Shown here: positions 40,804 to 51,198 of the stretch, piece after piece
Layout: each line of letters opens with the position of its first letter
How positions within the stretch are numbered: position 1 is the stretch's first letter
Notes under the pieces: model-generated
What the model was told of the DNA's origin: nothing
Seen by the model: only the letters and a program-made list of their open reading frames with translations
Databases searched by the model: none
DNA from: Methanolobus profundi
GTDB lineage: Archaea; Halobacteriota; Methanosarcinia; Methanosarcinales; Methanosarcinaceae
Assembly: GCF_900114835.1 (NCBI RefSeq)
Contig: NZ_FOUJ01000001.1
Coordinates: 372,001-436,000, forward strand
Length of the DNA stretch: 64,000 nt
Direction of reading: 5' to 3'
Position numbers and translations under genes: made by a program

Positions 40804-43734
40804 CTAATGATGCAGAGGTATCTCGAATATGAACGATGAACCTTTACCGGGTTCACTTTCAACACGTATACTTCCTCCATGCATCTCAACATATTTTTTA
40901 ACAATAGCAAGACCAAGCCCTGAACCCTGGTAGTTCCGACTGAGTGCTGAATCTACCTGTCTGAAAGGCTGGAAGAGGTTCTTCTGGTCTTCAGGAAGGA
41001 TGCCGATCCCTGAATCTCTGACCTCTATTTCTGCATTGTTCAATACTCTCCTTGCAAATATCTGGATGCTACCATCTTCGAGTGTAAATTTGATAGCATT
41101 TCCAACTAGGTTGTAAAGGATCTGCTTTATTTTCAGGCGATCTGCTTCTATTATATCTATATCTTCCTCAACAGTATATTCAAAGGAGATGCCCTTATTT
41201 GCTGCAAGTGGCAGCAGTGTTCTCTTTACCTCGTCTATTATTTCAACAATGCTGAATTCTTCTATAGTAAGCTCCATCTTGCCAGCTTCTATTTTTGATA
41301 TATCAAGGATGTCATTAATAACTTCCAGAAGGTGCTTACCACTGTTGGAGATATTTGTAAGGTACTTTTCTTGTTTGTTGCTGGAAATGTTGATTCCACT
41401 GTATAGTAGCATGTCAGAGAAACCGATGATGGAATTGAGTGGTGTACGGAGTTCGTGACTCATATTAGTAAGGAACTCACTCTTTGCTCTGTTCGACGCT
41501 TCAGCAGCAATCTTTGCATCGATAAGTGCCTCTTCAACCTCTTTTCTTGAAGAAATATCATAGAAGCTCTCTACAAGGTACTCCTTTCCTTTCAATTCTA
41601 CCGTTACGACGGATTTTATTACTGGTATCTCTTTTCCATCCTTGTTCAAAAGTATCCTTTCCGAGCGATCAACAGTTTGATGAAGGTCTATTATGGGACA
41701 ATATCCCTCTTCTGCAGTGCACACAAAACGATGACATACATTGCCTATTATCTCTTCTTTTGGCAGACCTATCAGTTCTACTGCAACAGGATTGACATCT
41801 ACAATGGTTTTGCTCTTTTTATCAATGAGCATGATACCTGCATTGATATTGTCGATGATGGTAAGTAGCCTTTCAAGCAGTTCATGTTCCATCTCATCGA
41901 GGCGTTTTCTTTCACTAACGTCACGAATAATGGCCACTGCATTCCATGTTCCATCTGAGAGTTGCATAGAGGATAAGGAAAGCTCGATCGGGAACTCTGT
42001 TCCGTCCTTTCGTTTTCCTTCAAGGTCAATAGTGTTACCAATTACTGCTCCCATTCCAGTTTCTGTAAATTTTCTAAAACCTTCTTTATATGCATCACTA
42101 TATTTGTCCGGTGAAACAAACTCATGTACCATTTTTCCTATAACATCTTCTTCTGAATATCCAAAGATCCTTGTAGCAGAATTGTTCCAGAAAATGGTTT
42201 TCCCTTCATTGTTGACCATTATTATTGCATCATTTGCATAAGTGGCTATCTTGGAGAACTTTTCTTCACTAAGTAGTAATTTCTCTTCTGCTGCCTTCCT
42301 TTTATCTATCTCCGATCTTAGTTCATTTTCACGAGATAGGAGGTCTGTGATATCATTGTGGGCATAAAGCCTTCCATGAATTTCATTATTAACGATAAGT
42401 GGTAATGAAAAAGTCTCGATAGTTCTTCCATCTTTCAATTCAGCAATTGATCTTTTGATATCAAATGAATATTTCCTTTCATCTGATCTGCTTGCTATCT
42501 CTTCTGGATTCTTGGCCTTTTGGATGATATATCTTAATAATTCCTGAGCATCATTTCCAAAATCCATTTCAGGTGGTATTTCAAAAATGTTCCTGTACTC
42601 AGGATTCATGAAAATTATCTTTTTATCTTTAGTAACTGCTACAAGTCCATATCTAATTGATTCGATAGTCGATTGAAAGATAGCACTTGTTCTTTGTAAT
42701 GAATCCAGCATTGAGTTGATATTGTCAGCAAGGTCTGACAGTTCATCTTCTCCATTAATGTAAAGGCGGGAATTGATATCAGCTTTCATATCGATATCTT
42801 GGATCCCATCACGTAGTGATGTTATTCGTGACAGGAGGTCTTTTTTCAGCAGGAACAACAATAAAAGGGCAAATGTCATAGATATGAAAAGTGTCAGATA
42901 GAATGTAGTGGATATGGCTGCAAGACCTTCTTTATTAATTGCTCTGGACATTTCAGTCTTTGCAATTAGTGAAGGCTCTCCATAGATGTCTTCAATTATG
43001 AAATAAGCTGATATCACATTTCTATTATTGCCGATCGATGTTGCATAGTTATCTTTCATCACTTGTTCTTTGACCGATGCAAAATCAAATGGAAGATCAT
43101 TCTCGATATGATTTATCTCGATCGGAAGCAAGGTTTGCTCTTCCATTGGTTCTATGAATGAATCATCGAGGAATCTTCCAATGATCAAAGTGCCTGCAAT
43201 AGGACCTTCATAGTTACTCTGTATGATCGGTCTTGAAACTACGATAACCGGGAGGTCAGAGAGCATTATTATCCCTGAAGATGATGATGAAGTAGTGGTA
43301 TGTCCCAGCATTATACTGTTCCCATTTAATTCTTCAAGAAGGGCAGATGGTGTAGGTATCTCTTTTTCCTCAGTGAGGTCACATGCTCTACTATAAACAA
43401 GATTTCCGTCTCTGTCATAGAACAGCATGAAATTCACATCAAGTGTTAACAAGGTTTCAATAGAATCCAGATTAGATTCTATATATTTGGAATTACCATC
43501 CTGAACAAACTTATATGTATCATCCCATGCAGACCAGTCATACGCATTATTATCCATGTGGGATATCTCATTTTCGAATGCACGCTGTACTCTAAGTGTG
43601 TTGTCTTTCAGAACGTCATTCTCAATTTGTTGGGTATGGCTCATGAAAACATAGTGTGTAACAGATGCTGTAAGCAAAAAGAGGAAAATAAATACTATTC
43701 CCAGAGTTGCTATCGTTTTGTTATATATTTTCAT
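40804..43734 (-). CDS. membrane CHASE4-HAMP-PAS sensor histidine kinase
   Basis: 976 residues. One N-terminal helix (11-30), an extracellular CHASE4 domain (AYDWSAWDDTYKFVQDGN is diagnostic), a second helix (~270-292), HAMP (~293-345), three PAS domains (~350-745), HisKA with H760 (NMSHELRTPLNS) and HATPase_c (NAIKFTLEDG, DSGIGI, GSGLGLAIVKKY). It senses an unknown outside ligand. The HisKA/ATPase part is closely similar to the neighbouring soluble kinase, which suggests duplication. There is no linked response regulator. Confidence 0.93.
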   Translation of the reverse strand: MKIYNKTIATLGIVFIFLFLLTASVTHYVFMSHTQQIENDVLKDNTLRVQRAFENEISHMDNNAYDWSAWDDTYKFVQDGNSKYIESNLDSIETLLTLDVNFMLFYDRDGNLVYSRACDLTEEKEIPTPSALLEELNGNSIMLGHTTTSSSSSGIIMLSDLPVIVVSRPIIQSNYEGPIAGTLIIGRFLDDSFIEPMEEQTLLPIEINHIENDLPFDFASVKEQVMKDNYATSIGNNRNVISAYFIIEDIYGEPSLIAKTEMSRAINKEGLAAISTTFYLTLFISMTFALLLLFLLKKDLLSRITSLRDGIQDIDMKADINSRLYINGEDELSDLADNINSMLDSLQRTSAIFQSTIESIRYGLVAVTKDKKIIFMNPEYRNIFEIPPEMDFGNDAQELLRYIIQKAKNPEEIASRSDERKYSFDIKRSIAELKDGRTIETFSLPLIVNNEIHGRLYAHNDITDLLSRENELRSEIDKRKAAEEKLLLSEEKFSKIATYANDAIIMVNNEGKTIFWNNSATRIFGYSEEDVIGKMVHEFVSPDKYSDAYKEGFRKFTETGMGAVIGNTIDLEGKRKDGTEFPIELSLSSMQLSDGTWNAVAIIRDVSERKRLDEMEHELLERLLTIIDNINAGIMLIDKKSKTIVDVNPVAVELIGLPKEEIIGNVCHRFVCTAEEGYCPIIDLHQTVDRSERILLNKDGKEIPVIKSVVTVELKGKEYLVESFYDISSRKEVEEALIDAKIAAEASNRAKSEFLTNMSHELRTPLNSIIGFSDMLLYSGINISSNKQEKYLTNISNSGKHLLEVINDILDISKIEAGKMELTIEEFSIVEIIDEVKRTLLPLAANKGISFEYTVEEDIDIIEADRLKIKQILYNLVGNAIKFTLEDGSIQIFARRVLNNAEIEVRDSGIGILPEDQKNLFQPFRQVDSALSRNYQGSGLGLAIVKKYVEMHGGSIRVESEPGKGSSFIFEIPLHH

Positions 43735-43964
43735 GTAGGCACCGCAAATATTAATAAACAGGTACTGTAGGAATCACAGGATACTTTTTAATAGTAGTTG
43801 ATAAGCAATATTTTATTTATTTGGGTCTTATATATCTTATTGTATAAAAACTGTGCATATTATGCTCAAAAGAAATTATCTGCAGATATCGTTATTTAAT
43901 GGATGTTATATGAGCTATCTTTATAATGGATGCTTGTTTATAGGTGCAGCACACAGGTGATGTT

Positions 43965-44390
43965 TTGGTCAGAGTATTAGCAACAGGAACATTCGATCTT
44001 CTTCATCCGGGACACATACTCTATCTTAGCGAAGCCAGAAGATTGGGCGATGAACTATATGTTATAGTTGCAAGAGAGTCTATGATAAGACACAAACCAA
44101 AGCCTATTATTTCTGATGAGCAAAGAGTGGAAATGGTCAGTGCTTTGAAAGTAGTGGATGTTGCTCTTTCAGGAAGTGAATCTGATATTTTTGACCCCAT
44201 CAGACAGATCAGACCGGATATAATTGCTCTTGGACATGACCAGGGCTTCGATGTTGAACAGCTTCAAAAGGAGCTTCATGAAAGGGGTCTTGACTGTAAG
44301 GTCGTAAGGGTCGAAAGCTCGTTGAGCTGTTCTCTTTGCAGTAGTGGTAAGATCATCAAAAAGGTTCTTGAACGCTATCAAAAAGAGTAA
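43965..44390 (+). CDS. ribL: FAD synthetase RibL
   Basis: 141 residues from TTG 43965, chosen because AGGTGATG ends directly upstream and it gives the normal MVRVLATGTFDLLHPGH start; GTG 43944 in frame is less likely. The nucleotidyltransferase HxGH (HPGH), SDEQRVEMVSALKVVD and a C-terminal Cys pair (CSLC) match archaeal RibL, which adenylates FMN to FAD using CTP/ATP chemistry of the glycerol-3-phosphate cytidylyltransferase fold. It converges on the riboflavin operon. Confidence 0.88.
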   Translation: MVRVLATGTFDLLHPGHILYLSEARRLGDELYVIVARESMIRHKPKPIISDEQRVEMVSALKVVDVALSGSESDIFDPIRQIRPDIIALGHDQGFDVEQLQKELHERGLDCKVVRVESSLSCSLCSSGKIIKKVLERYQKE

Positions 44391-44461
44391 ATTAAAACAC
44401 TTTTTTAGATATTTAGTGATCTAATTTAAGAATAGTAGGTAATGATAATTAAAAAGGATCC

Positions 44462-45604
44462 TCAGGCAAGAGCTGCCTTGATCCTTTCCAATCCTTCCTG
44501 TATCCTTTCCAGTGATGTGGCATAGGATATCCTGATAAAGTCTTTGCCGCTTTCTCCGAAAGCTGATCCCGGGGTCACTGCAACATGTGCATCCTTGAGA
44601 AGTTTCTCAGTGACGACATTTCCATCTCCATATGCGCTGACATCTGCAAAGGCATAGAAAGCACCGCCTGGTTTCTGGCATTTGATATCAAGAGCATTCA
44701 GACCATCTACTAGAAGGTCACGTCTGGCCTTGAACCTGTCCACCATTTCAGTAACTGGTTCCTGTGGTCCTTCAAGTGCTGCAATACCTCCATACTGGAC
44801 AAAGCTCGTTGCACTGCTGACAGAATGGGATTGTATCTTCAGCATTCCTTTGATGATGTCTGACCTTGCATGGACGTAACCAAGTCTCCAGCCGGTCATT
44901 GCGTATGCCTTTGAAAAACCGTTAACTGTAATGGTCCTGTCCTGCATCCCTTCAAAGGAACCGATGCTCTGGTGTTTCTGATCATAGATGATCTTCTCGT
45001 ATATCTCATCAGAGAGCACAAGTATATCATTGTCGATCGCTATGTCCGCGATGTTCTGCAGGGTCTTCTTATCATAGACAGCACCGGTAGGATTTCCGGG
45101 ACTATTGACAACAATGAGCTTTGTTCTCTCATTGATGTACTCTTCCAGATCAATGGGTTTGAAGCCATTTTCCGGATCAGTAGGGACCCATGTTGTGTTG
45201 GCACCTGCGAATTTGATGGCAGGGTCATATGATACCCATGCAGGGTCGAAAAGGACCGCTTCATCATTATCGTCAAGTACTGACATCATTATCTCAAAAA
45301 TGGCCTGCTTTGCACCGGGCGTAACTATAATGTCCGAGGCACTGGCATCCAGTTTGTTCTCTGTACAGAGCTTTTCAGCAATAGCACTTCTAAGTGCAGG
45401 GACTCCGGCACCAGGTGCGTAATGTGTTTCTCCCCTGTACATTGCATCCGCTGCTGCATCACAGATGTGCTTTGGAGTATCGAAATCAGGTTCACCAAGA
45501 GTGAAACTGATTATATCGATCCCTTCCTGCCTCATCTTATTGGCAACATTTGCAGCTTTCATCGTTGCTGACTCTTCCACCCTTTCTAACCTTGATGATG
45601 CCAT
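44462..45604 (-). CDS. class I PLP-dependent aminotransferase (aspartate aminotransferase-like)
   Basis: 380 residues. PLP lysine K232 (NGFSKAYAMTGWRLGY), D199 (VLSDEIY) and NSPGNPTGAVY are conserved; R240 follows. It belongs to the Igamma aspartate aminotransferase group. It exchanges amino groups between an amino acid (probably aspartate) and 2-oxoglutarate. It is the last gene of a four-gene minus-strand run with ribC and ribH (60 bp after ribH). The exact donor cannot be read from sequence. Confidence 0.92.
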   Translation of the reverse strand: MASSRLERVEESATMKAANVANKMRQEGIDIISFTLGEPDFDTPKHICDAAADAMYRGETHYAPGAGVPALRSAIAEKLCTENKLDASASDIIVTPGAKQAIFEIMMSVLDDNDEAVLFDPAWVSYDPAIKFAGANTTWVPTDPENGFKPIDLEEYINERTKLIVVNSPGNPTGAVYDKKTLQNIADIAIDNDILVLSDEIYEKIIYDQKHQSIGSFEGMQDRTITVNGFSKAYAMTGWRLGYVHARSDIIKGMLKIQSHSVSSATSFVQYGGIAALEGPQEPVTEMVDRFKARRDLLVDGLNALDIKCQKPGGAFYAFADVSAYGDGNVVTEKLLKDAHVAVTPGSAFGESGKDFIRISYATSLERIQEGLERIKAALA

Positions 45605-45664
45605 GCAATTAACACAACCATTTTTCAGTTTTGCACTTTGAACTTCTAGAGTAATTATTTGGTA

Positions 45665-46069
45665 TTAAAGGCGCTGCACAAGCTTTATGGCAGCTTCCAC
45701 ACCACGCTTTCCGTAATCCACGCGCTGGTGTGCTTCCATTCTGGTCATTCCGGGTCCTGCAATTCCAAGTGTTACAGGCTTGTTATATTCCAGTGAGAGA
45801 TCGGTGATCTTTCTTGCTGCATGCTGCACAACTATCTCATCGTGCTGGGTAGCACCTTCTATTACTATCCCCATTGTAACAACGGCATCGATATCCTCAC
45901 GCTCGCAGAGCTTCTTGATAGCCAGTGGCATATCATATACTCCCGGGACAAGGATCTTTTCGACAACCTCTGCTCCGAGGAACTTAGCATGCTCTTCACC
46001 GAGCATTTCCATCTGGAATGTAAGGTCCCTGTTAAATTCAGCTATTACAAATCCCAATTTTATGGTCAT
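45665..46069 (-). CDS. ribH: 6,7-dimethyl-8-ribityllumazine synthase
   Basis: 134 residues from ATG 46069 (AGTGAT upstream). [48 protein letters not shown] and [13 protein letters not shown] match lumazine synthase, including the substrate-binding GATQHD loop. It condenses 5-amino-6-ribitylaminouracil with dihydroxybutanone phosphate. It forms oligomeric shells. The partner ribC is 70 bp upstream. Confidence 0.95.
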   Translation of the reverse strand: MTIKLGFVIAEFNRDLTFQMEMLGEEHAKFLGAEVVEKILVPGVYDMPLAIKKLCEREDIDAVVTMGIVIEGATQHDEIVVQHAARKITDLSLEYNKPVTLGIAGPGMTRMEAHQRVDYGKRGVEAAIKLVQRL

Positions 46070-46139
46070 AATGATCACTTACGAGTTTAGATTGATTTAG
46101 ATTGATTATTAGATCTTCTGTTGTTCGCTTGTTCCGGCA

Positions 46140-46607
<468 letters not shown>

Positions 46608-46622
46608 TTACCTGTAGTATAA

Positions 46623-47774
46623 TTAAAGGAGGGTGTCCAGCACATCGCTGGCAGCCTCTACACCTGGTCCGAGTTCGGATACTACTCCTCTCTTCTTAAG
46701 GACCACTTCAAGTTCCTGTATTGTAAGCATAATATCCTTTGGCTGGACATTACCCATGCTTCCGATCCTGAAGATCTTTCCGCTGAGGTGTGACTGTCCG
46801 CCGGCAATGGTAATGCCTCTTGCCATCATATCCTTCTTGATGTCATTACCTGTAACTCCTTCCGGAGCTTTCATAGCGGTAACGGTGTTGGAATAGTGGC
46901 TGTGGTCATCATTGAGCTGTGGGAACATCTCAAGACCCATTGCAGTTGCTGCTGCACGTATTGCTTTAGCACCTGTTGCGTGGCGGTTGATCCTTGCATC
47001 CATACCTTCTTCTTTAACAATGTGAAGTGCTTCCTGAAGACCAAAGAACAATGGCACTGCAGGTGTGTATGGTGTCTGTGATTTGTCACCGCTCTTCTTG
47101 TATGCTTTAAGATCGAGATAATATGGAAGTGCGTCCTTCTCATCCATTGCTGCAAGGGCACGTTCACTGACAGAGATCATTGAAAGGCCTGGTGGTGCAG
47201 CGAGACATTTCTGTGAACCCACGACTGCGATATCGACTCCCCATTCATCTGTCTTGACGGTGTCTCCGCCAAGGGTTGTGACACCATCCATGATAAAGAG
47301 TGCATCATGCTTCTTTGCGAGCTTGCCTATCTCTTCTGCAGGATTCTGGATACCGACCGAGGTCTCATTGTGGATAAGGGTAATTGCCTTTGCACCTTCT
47401 TCGAGTTTCTTCTCTACCTCGCTGAGGTCGAAGGAGTGTCCCCACTCTATTTGAAGAGCGTTCACATTGCCGTATCTTGCAGCGATGTCCTTGAACCTCT
47501 CTCCGAACTTACCGTTCTCAAGGGCGACAACAACGTCGTCCTTACCTACTGTACATCCTACAGCAGCTTCCATTGCAGCGGTTCCTGAACCACTTAAGAT
47601 AAAAATGTCATTCTTTGTCTGGAAAACATCTGCCAGTATCTCACAGCAGTCATCGTACATTGCTGAGAACTCTGCTCCCCTGTGGTTTATCATGGGTTTT
47701 GACATTGCCCTGAGGACGCGGGGTGCGACCGGAACCGGCCCTGGCATCATAAGAAGTGTATCTTCAAGATTCAT
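46623..47774 (-). CDS. alanine/serine-glyoxylate aminotransferase-family enzyme
   Basis: 383 residues, class V PLP fold. MMPGPVPVAPRVLRAMSKPM, SGSGTAAMEAAVGC, D163 (MDGVTTLGGD) and K189 (VVGSQKCLAAPPG) are intact. Relatives act on alanine, serine or phosphonates with glyoxylate or pyruvate. In methanogens similar enzymes supply serine- or cysteate-type intermediates, but the substrate here is undetermined. It is the first gene of the ribC/ribH operon. GGAGATCAAT precedes the ATG. Confidence 0.92.
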   Translation of the reverse strand: MNLEDTLLMMPGPVPVAPRVLRAMSKPMINHRGAEFSAMYDDCCEILADVFQTKNDIFILSGSGTAAMEAAVGCTVGKDDVVVALENGKFGERFKDIAARYGNVNALQIEWGHSFDLSEVEKKLEEGAKAITLIHNETSVGIQNPAEEIGKLAKKHDALFIMDGVTTLGGDTVKTDEWGVDIAVVGSQKCLAAPPGLSMISVSERALAAMDEKDALPYYLDLKAYKKSGDKSQTPYTPAVPLFFGLQEALHIVKEEGMDARINRHATGAKAIRAAATAMGLEMFPQLNDDHSHYSNTVTAMKAPEGVTGNDIKKDMMARGITIAGGQSHLSGKIFRIGSMGNVQPKDIMLTIQELEVVLKKRGVVSELGPGVEAASDVLDTLL

Positions 47775-48107
47775 ATTGATCTCCTGATCATGTTAGTGTA
47801 ACTGAAATCTGTAATTATTCGTTTGCCGTATGGCAAGTCATCCATTCGACAACTTTTGCCTGATATGCAACCCTATTATATAAACCTATTATGAATGCCC
47901 GGTCCAAGTCTGTGACCTGAGCGGAATGTGCAATATTTCAGTCAATTTCCATGCAGCAAATAACATCATAGAATCTTTGAATTTATAAGAAACATTCGCT
48001 TTGCAGTAAAACAAGAGAAAGGAATTGTGATCCCAGTTTAAAAAAGGACTTTAAAGCAGGTCCTGATAAAAGTAGTAGTATTTCAATAAAAAAGAAAATG
48101 GAAGAGA
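47775..48107. promoter_or_regulatory. promoter region of the aminotransferase-rib operon
   Basis: No gene is seen in 333 bp. TTATATAA (about 47875-47882), read leftward, is a good TATA box giving a leader of roughly 75 nt for the gene at 47774. No FMN riboswitch-like sequence was recognised. Confidence 0.4.
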
Positions 48108-49568
48108 TCACTCTCTCCATTCGTATATGTAGTTGGTCCTGTAGAAAGCACCATTCTGGTAGGTGTATGTCATTCTGAATGAGCCACCAAATGCGTTCTC
48201 CCATGGTGCGTCAGCCTTGAAGGTACCTTCCTTTACGGTGCCTGTTGGGTCACTATGCTCCATCTTGAAGAAAGCTCCATAAACATCATCTTCCAGATAA
48301 TAATGGCTTCCGGAACCTCCTGTGATACCGATATCTGCTGCATCTATGACAATGTAGCTTGAATCGCCAAGGTAGAGACCTTTAGTTTCCATTAATGTTG
48401 CCTCTTTTCTAACATTGATCACGATCTCTTCTTCGGCAGCGTAGAATTCCTCTGGGTCTTCAGCTATTGTTCTTACCTGTGCGGTCTCGCCTTTGTCTCC
48501 TATGTCACTGGTCCAGACATTTCCTCTCTCGTAGTCCACATCATATGCGTAGTAATCATGTGTGCTTTCTACTTTGTCTCCGTAGTCTTCAACTTCAACG
48601 AGGTACCATCCAGGTGTTACGCCTGATAAAGCTGCACTTGTTGCAGTTGTGGACTGTCTTGTTCCTGTCCATCCACCGCTCCATGATGAACTGTCAGAGC
48701 CGTATCTCCAGTTACCCTCGAATGAATTTCCATCGCTGCTGAGTTTAAGTTCCACGTCTCCTGCATCGCTAGGTCCTGCATATGATGGGCTCTCTGACCA
48801 GGTACCGATGAATACGTCACCGTTCATTACACCTTCAAGTTTACCACTATCGTGTGTGTATTCTCCGTATATCTTGCCACCTGATTCCCAGAATTCCATG
48901 TCGCCCCAGTTAGATGTCCATTCACCTACAAAGCTGTATGATGTGCTCTGAGCTGTAAATCCGCTTTGTGGAACTGGTGTATCATCAGTTGTTCCTGAGC
49001 TTCCAAAATCTGCTTTGTGGCTGTCAACAGTTGTGGCATCCAGAAGGTCAAATGGTTCTGAAACGGTTGCTCCATCTATTATTTCAAAGTCCACTGATTC
49101 CTCAACACCTGCACCACTGATAACTACTCTGTAATCTCCAAGTGGCCAGCCGTCATCTGGTTGTTCCAGAATGAAAGTTCCACGTCCAAAGTCTTCCCCA
49201 GTCTCAGATTCAAAGGTGTAGATAGAGTAATCAGAATCAAGGTATATCCATTCCACACTTATCGTATCGTAATTGAAGTTGTCATAGATGAACCATGCAT
49301 ACAATTCCTCAGAATCCTGAGAGTATTTGAGTACTTTGTCTACTGGTATGAAGTTCACAGTTGATGATGTCATCATAACTTCAAGGAGCCTTGGTGATCC
49401 GCTGGCTGTCATATCTCCGTATTTGTCTGTGACTGCATCGACTATCTGCTGTTCTTCTTCGGTTGCTCCGAAGCTTCCCGGCTTGTATGAGTCACTTATG
49501 TCTGTACATCCTGAAAGGCCAACAACCATGGCTATCAGGAGTATTGCTACTGCTATTTTTGATCTCAT
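48108..49568 (-). CDS. large secreted lipoprotein of unknown function
   Basis: 486 residues from ATG 49568 (GGGTGGT upstream). The lipobox is VVGLSGC. An N-terminal region (~30-180) resembles a beta-sandwich with STVNFIPVDKVLKYSQDSEE. A central Trp/Gly-rich repeat region (GEWTSNWGDMEFWESGGKIY, GTWSESPS, GNWRYGSDSSSWSGGWTGT) looks like a lipocalin-like or calycin fold. The C-terminal part is another beta domain. All predicted outside the cell. I do not recognise a named family. Confidence 0.8.
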   Translation of the reverse strand: MRSKIAVAILLIAMVVGLSGCTDISDSYKPGSFGATEEEQQIVDAVTDKYGDMTASGSPRLLEVMMTSSTVNFIPVDKVLKYSQDSEELYAWFIYDNFNYDTISVEWIYLDSDYSIYTFESETGEDFGRGTFILEQPDDGWPLGDYRVVISGAGVEESVDFEIIDGATVSEPFDLLDATTVDSHKADFGSSGTTDDTPVPQSGFTAQSTSYSFVGEWTSNWGDMEFWESGGKIYGEYTHDSGKLEGVMNGDVFIGTWSESPSYAGPSDAGDVELKLSSDGNSFEGNWRYGSDSSSWSGGWTGTRQSTTATSAALSGVTPGWYLVEVEDYGDKVESTHDYYAYDVDYERGNVWTSDIGDKGETAQVRTIAEDPEEFYAAEEEIVINVRKEATLMETKGLYLGDSSYIVIDAADIGITGGSGSHYYLEDDVYGAFFKMEHSDPTGTVKEGTFKADAPWENAFGGSFRMTYTYQNGAFYRTNYIYEWRE

Positions 49569-49787
49569 TTTTACCACCCAGCTATTACTTATAATAATTT
49601 GCTGTTCAGTCCGCTATAATTTTTCATATATATTAACTTTTTTATTATTTTTTTACATTAAGCTTTTATTTTTTATTGTGATATATGCAATGATCTAAAA
49701 TGAGTGACCTTCGTTTCTTCATCTCTTAGCTCGATCATAAAGAAGAAGTTCTTAACTTAAGCGATGTTCATTTTTCTGAAAGGAGCG

Positions 49788-49913
49788 ATGGGAAAAAAGC
49801 ATCCGCTCAACATATACTTCATTAAGGAAAAGAAGATAGATCCGGAACCTCAGTTCGTAATTATACTTGCTGGTCCGGGTTTTGTATGGTCAGGGATGAT
49901 CCTGCAAAACTAA
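49788..49913 (+). CDS. possible 41-residue protein
   Basis: AAAGGAG directly precedes ATG 49788. The product would begin MGKKHPLNIYFIKEKKIDPE and end GPGFVWSGMILQN. The region otherwise is empty between two minus-strand genes. It has no recognised relatives, and the spacing of the ribosome site (2 bp) is short, so this could be chance. Confidence 0.25.
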   Translation: MGKKHPLNIYFIKEKKIDPEPQFVIILAGPGFVWSGMILQN

Positions 49914-49941
49914 AAAAATGGAGTGATCCTCTTTAGTTATC

Positions 49942-50499
49942 TTACTCGCTTAGCAACTTCAGTATATCATACTTCGTTACAACGCCAGTTACCTGTCCTT
50001 TTTCCAATACCAGCACTGCAGGGTTCTTTTCAAGCATATAGGATGCGGTCTTTACATCTGTGCCCGGAGAGAGTGTAGGGAATGAATCGCCCATGATATC
50101 ACCTACAAGCATGTGTGATACAACTGATGTCTTCTTGTCTGCCATGGACCTGATGATCATATCCTCTGAGATACTACCGACAGATATCCCCTCCTGTATC
50201 ACAGGTATCTGGGATATGTTGTATTCTTCCATGATGTGAACAGCCTTATCGATGCTCTCATCAGGTGAGACCGATATAATTTCACGGTGCATTATATCTT
50301 TCAGATAGATATCTTCCTTCTCTATATCGTTGAAAACATCGATGATCTTCTTTAGGGTAGATAATCTAGGGTCGACATCTCCTGCCTCTATTCTTGCTAT
50401 GAGGGGTTGGCTGACCCCTGCTCTCTTTGCAAGATCGCTCTGTGTAAGACCAAGATCTGTCCTTTTTTGTTTCAGTTCATCTGGTGATGGAAGTTGCAT
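49942..50499 (-). CDS. HTH-CBS transcriptional regulator
   Basis: 185 residues. An XRE-type helix-turn-helix (LKQKRTDLGLTQSDLAKRAG, VSQPLIARIEAGDVDP) is followed by two CBS domains (~65-125 IMHREIISVSPDESIDKAVH; ~130-185 LVGDIMGDSFPTLSPGTDVK). CBS pairs usually bind adenosine nucleotides, so it probably couples DNA binding to cellular energy state. This architecture is conserved in euryarchaeal methanogens. Its targets are unknown; the lipoprotein genes on both sides are candidates. Confidence 0.92.
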   Translation of the reverse strand: MQLPSPDELKQKRTDLGLTQSDLAKRAGVSQPLIARIEAGDVDPRLSTLKKIIDVFNDIEKEDIYLKDIMHREIISVSPDESIDKAVHIMEEYNISQIPVIQEGISVGSISEDMIIRSMADKKTSVVSHMLVGDIMGDSFPTLSPGTDVKTASYMLEKNPAVLVLEKGQVTGVVTKYDILKLLSE

Positions 50500-50591
50500 G
50501 AGTATTACTGATGGTAATTATCATATTTAAAACCCATCAGAGAAAAGAACACTGGGGCAGTGATATCTAAAAAAGAAAAACAGGGACTGGA

Positions 50592-51062
50592 TCATTCCTG
50601 TTCTGAAGTATCCATCTCCATGACAACATTACCTTCCTCATCAGTCATGGTAATCTTACCGTTGATAGCTTTCATTTCAGACATGACATTGCCATCTTCG
50701 TCATAATATGTCATGATGAAACTTTCCTCGTTCTCATCAATAGGAGTATACATCTCCATTCTGGCAAAGCCATCTTCGCTGTCCACATTCATTTCAGCTA
50801 CCGTATGGCACATCTCAATTCCCTCGATGACCTCAGTGCCTAAGACTTCCATTACCATACTTTCACCTGTGTTAGGGTCTCTGATGGTCATAGTTGAACC
50901 TACGGGACATACTTCATCTTCTACACCTTCAGTGTAGGTGACCTCATATTCTTTACCATCCTCGCCTTCTACGGTAGTGGTGGTGGTTTCCTTATCGCTA
51001 CAACCTGATACTGCCAGTGACAATACCAACAACATAATGAATACTGCTATTTTCTTGTTCAT
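50592..51062 (-). CDS. small lipoprotein of unknown function
   Basis: 156 residues with signal and lipobox (LSLAVSGC). The mature part is Met- and Glu-rich (EDGFARMEMYTPIDENEESF, TYYDEDGNVMSEMKAINGKI) with two Cys (VCPVGS, EMCHTV). The tandem short beta units DEDGNVMSEM and DEEGNVVMEM resemble one another. The ATG is preceded by AAAGGGGTG. No family is recognised. Confidence 0.75.
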   Translation of the reverse strand: MNKKIAVFIMLLVLSLAVSGCSDKETTTTTVEGEDGKEYEVTYTEGVEDEVCPVGSTMTIRDPNTGESMVMEVLGTEVIEGIEMCHTVAEMNVDSEDGFARMEMYTPIDENEESFIMTYYDEDGNVMSEMKAINGKITMTDEEGNVVMEMDTSEQE

Positions 51063-51198
51063 AGAACACCCCTTTTAAAGGAGATTAGACTGTTGTCCTG
51101 ATTTAAATGTGTCGTTTTGTTGTTCTTACTTATCAGGGTTGAAAAAGTGAGGTCCGGTTTCATATCACTATAGTGGTATTTCCCGGCGATCAATTAAA

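Noticed and set aside
41741-42241. 166-codon plus-strand frame
   Set aside because: Antisense to the CHASE4 kinase; Ser/Ile-rich and no ribosome site.
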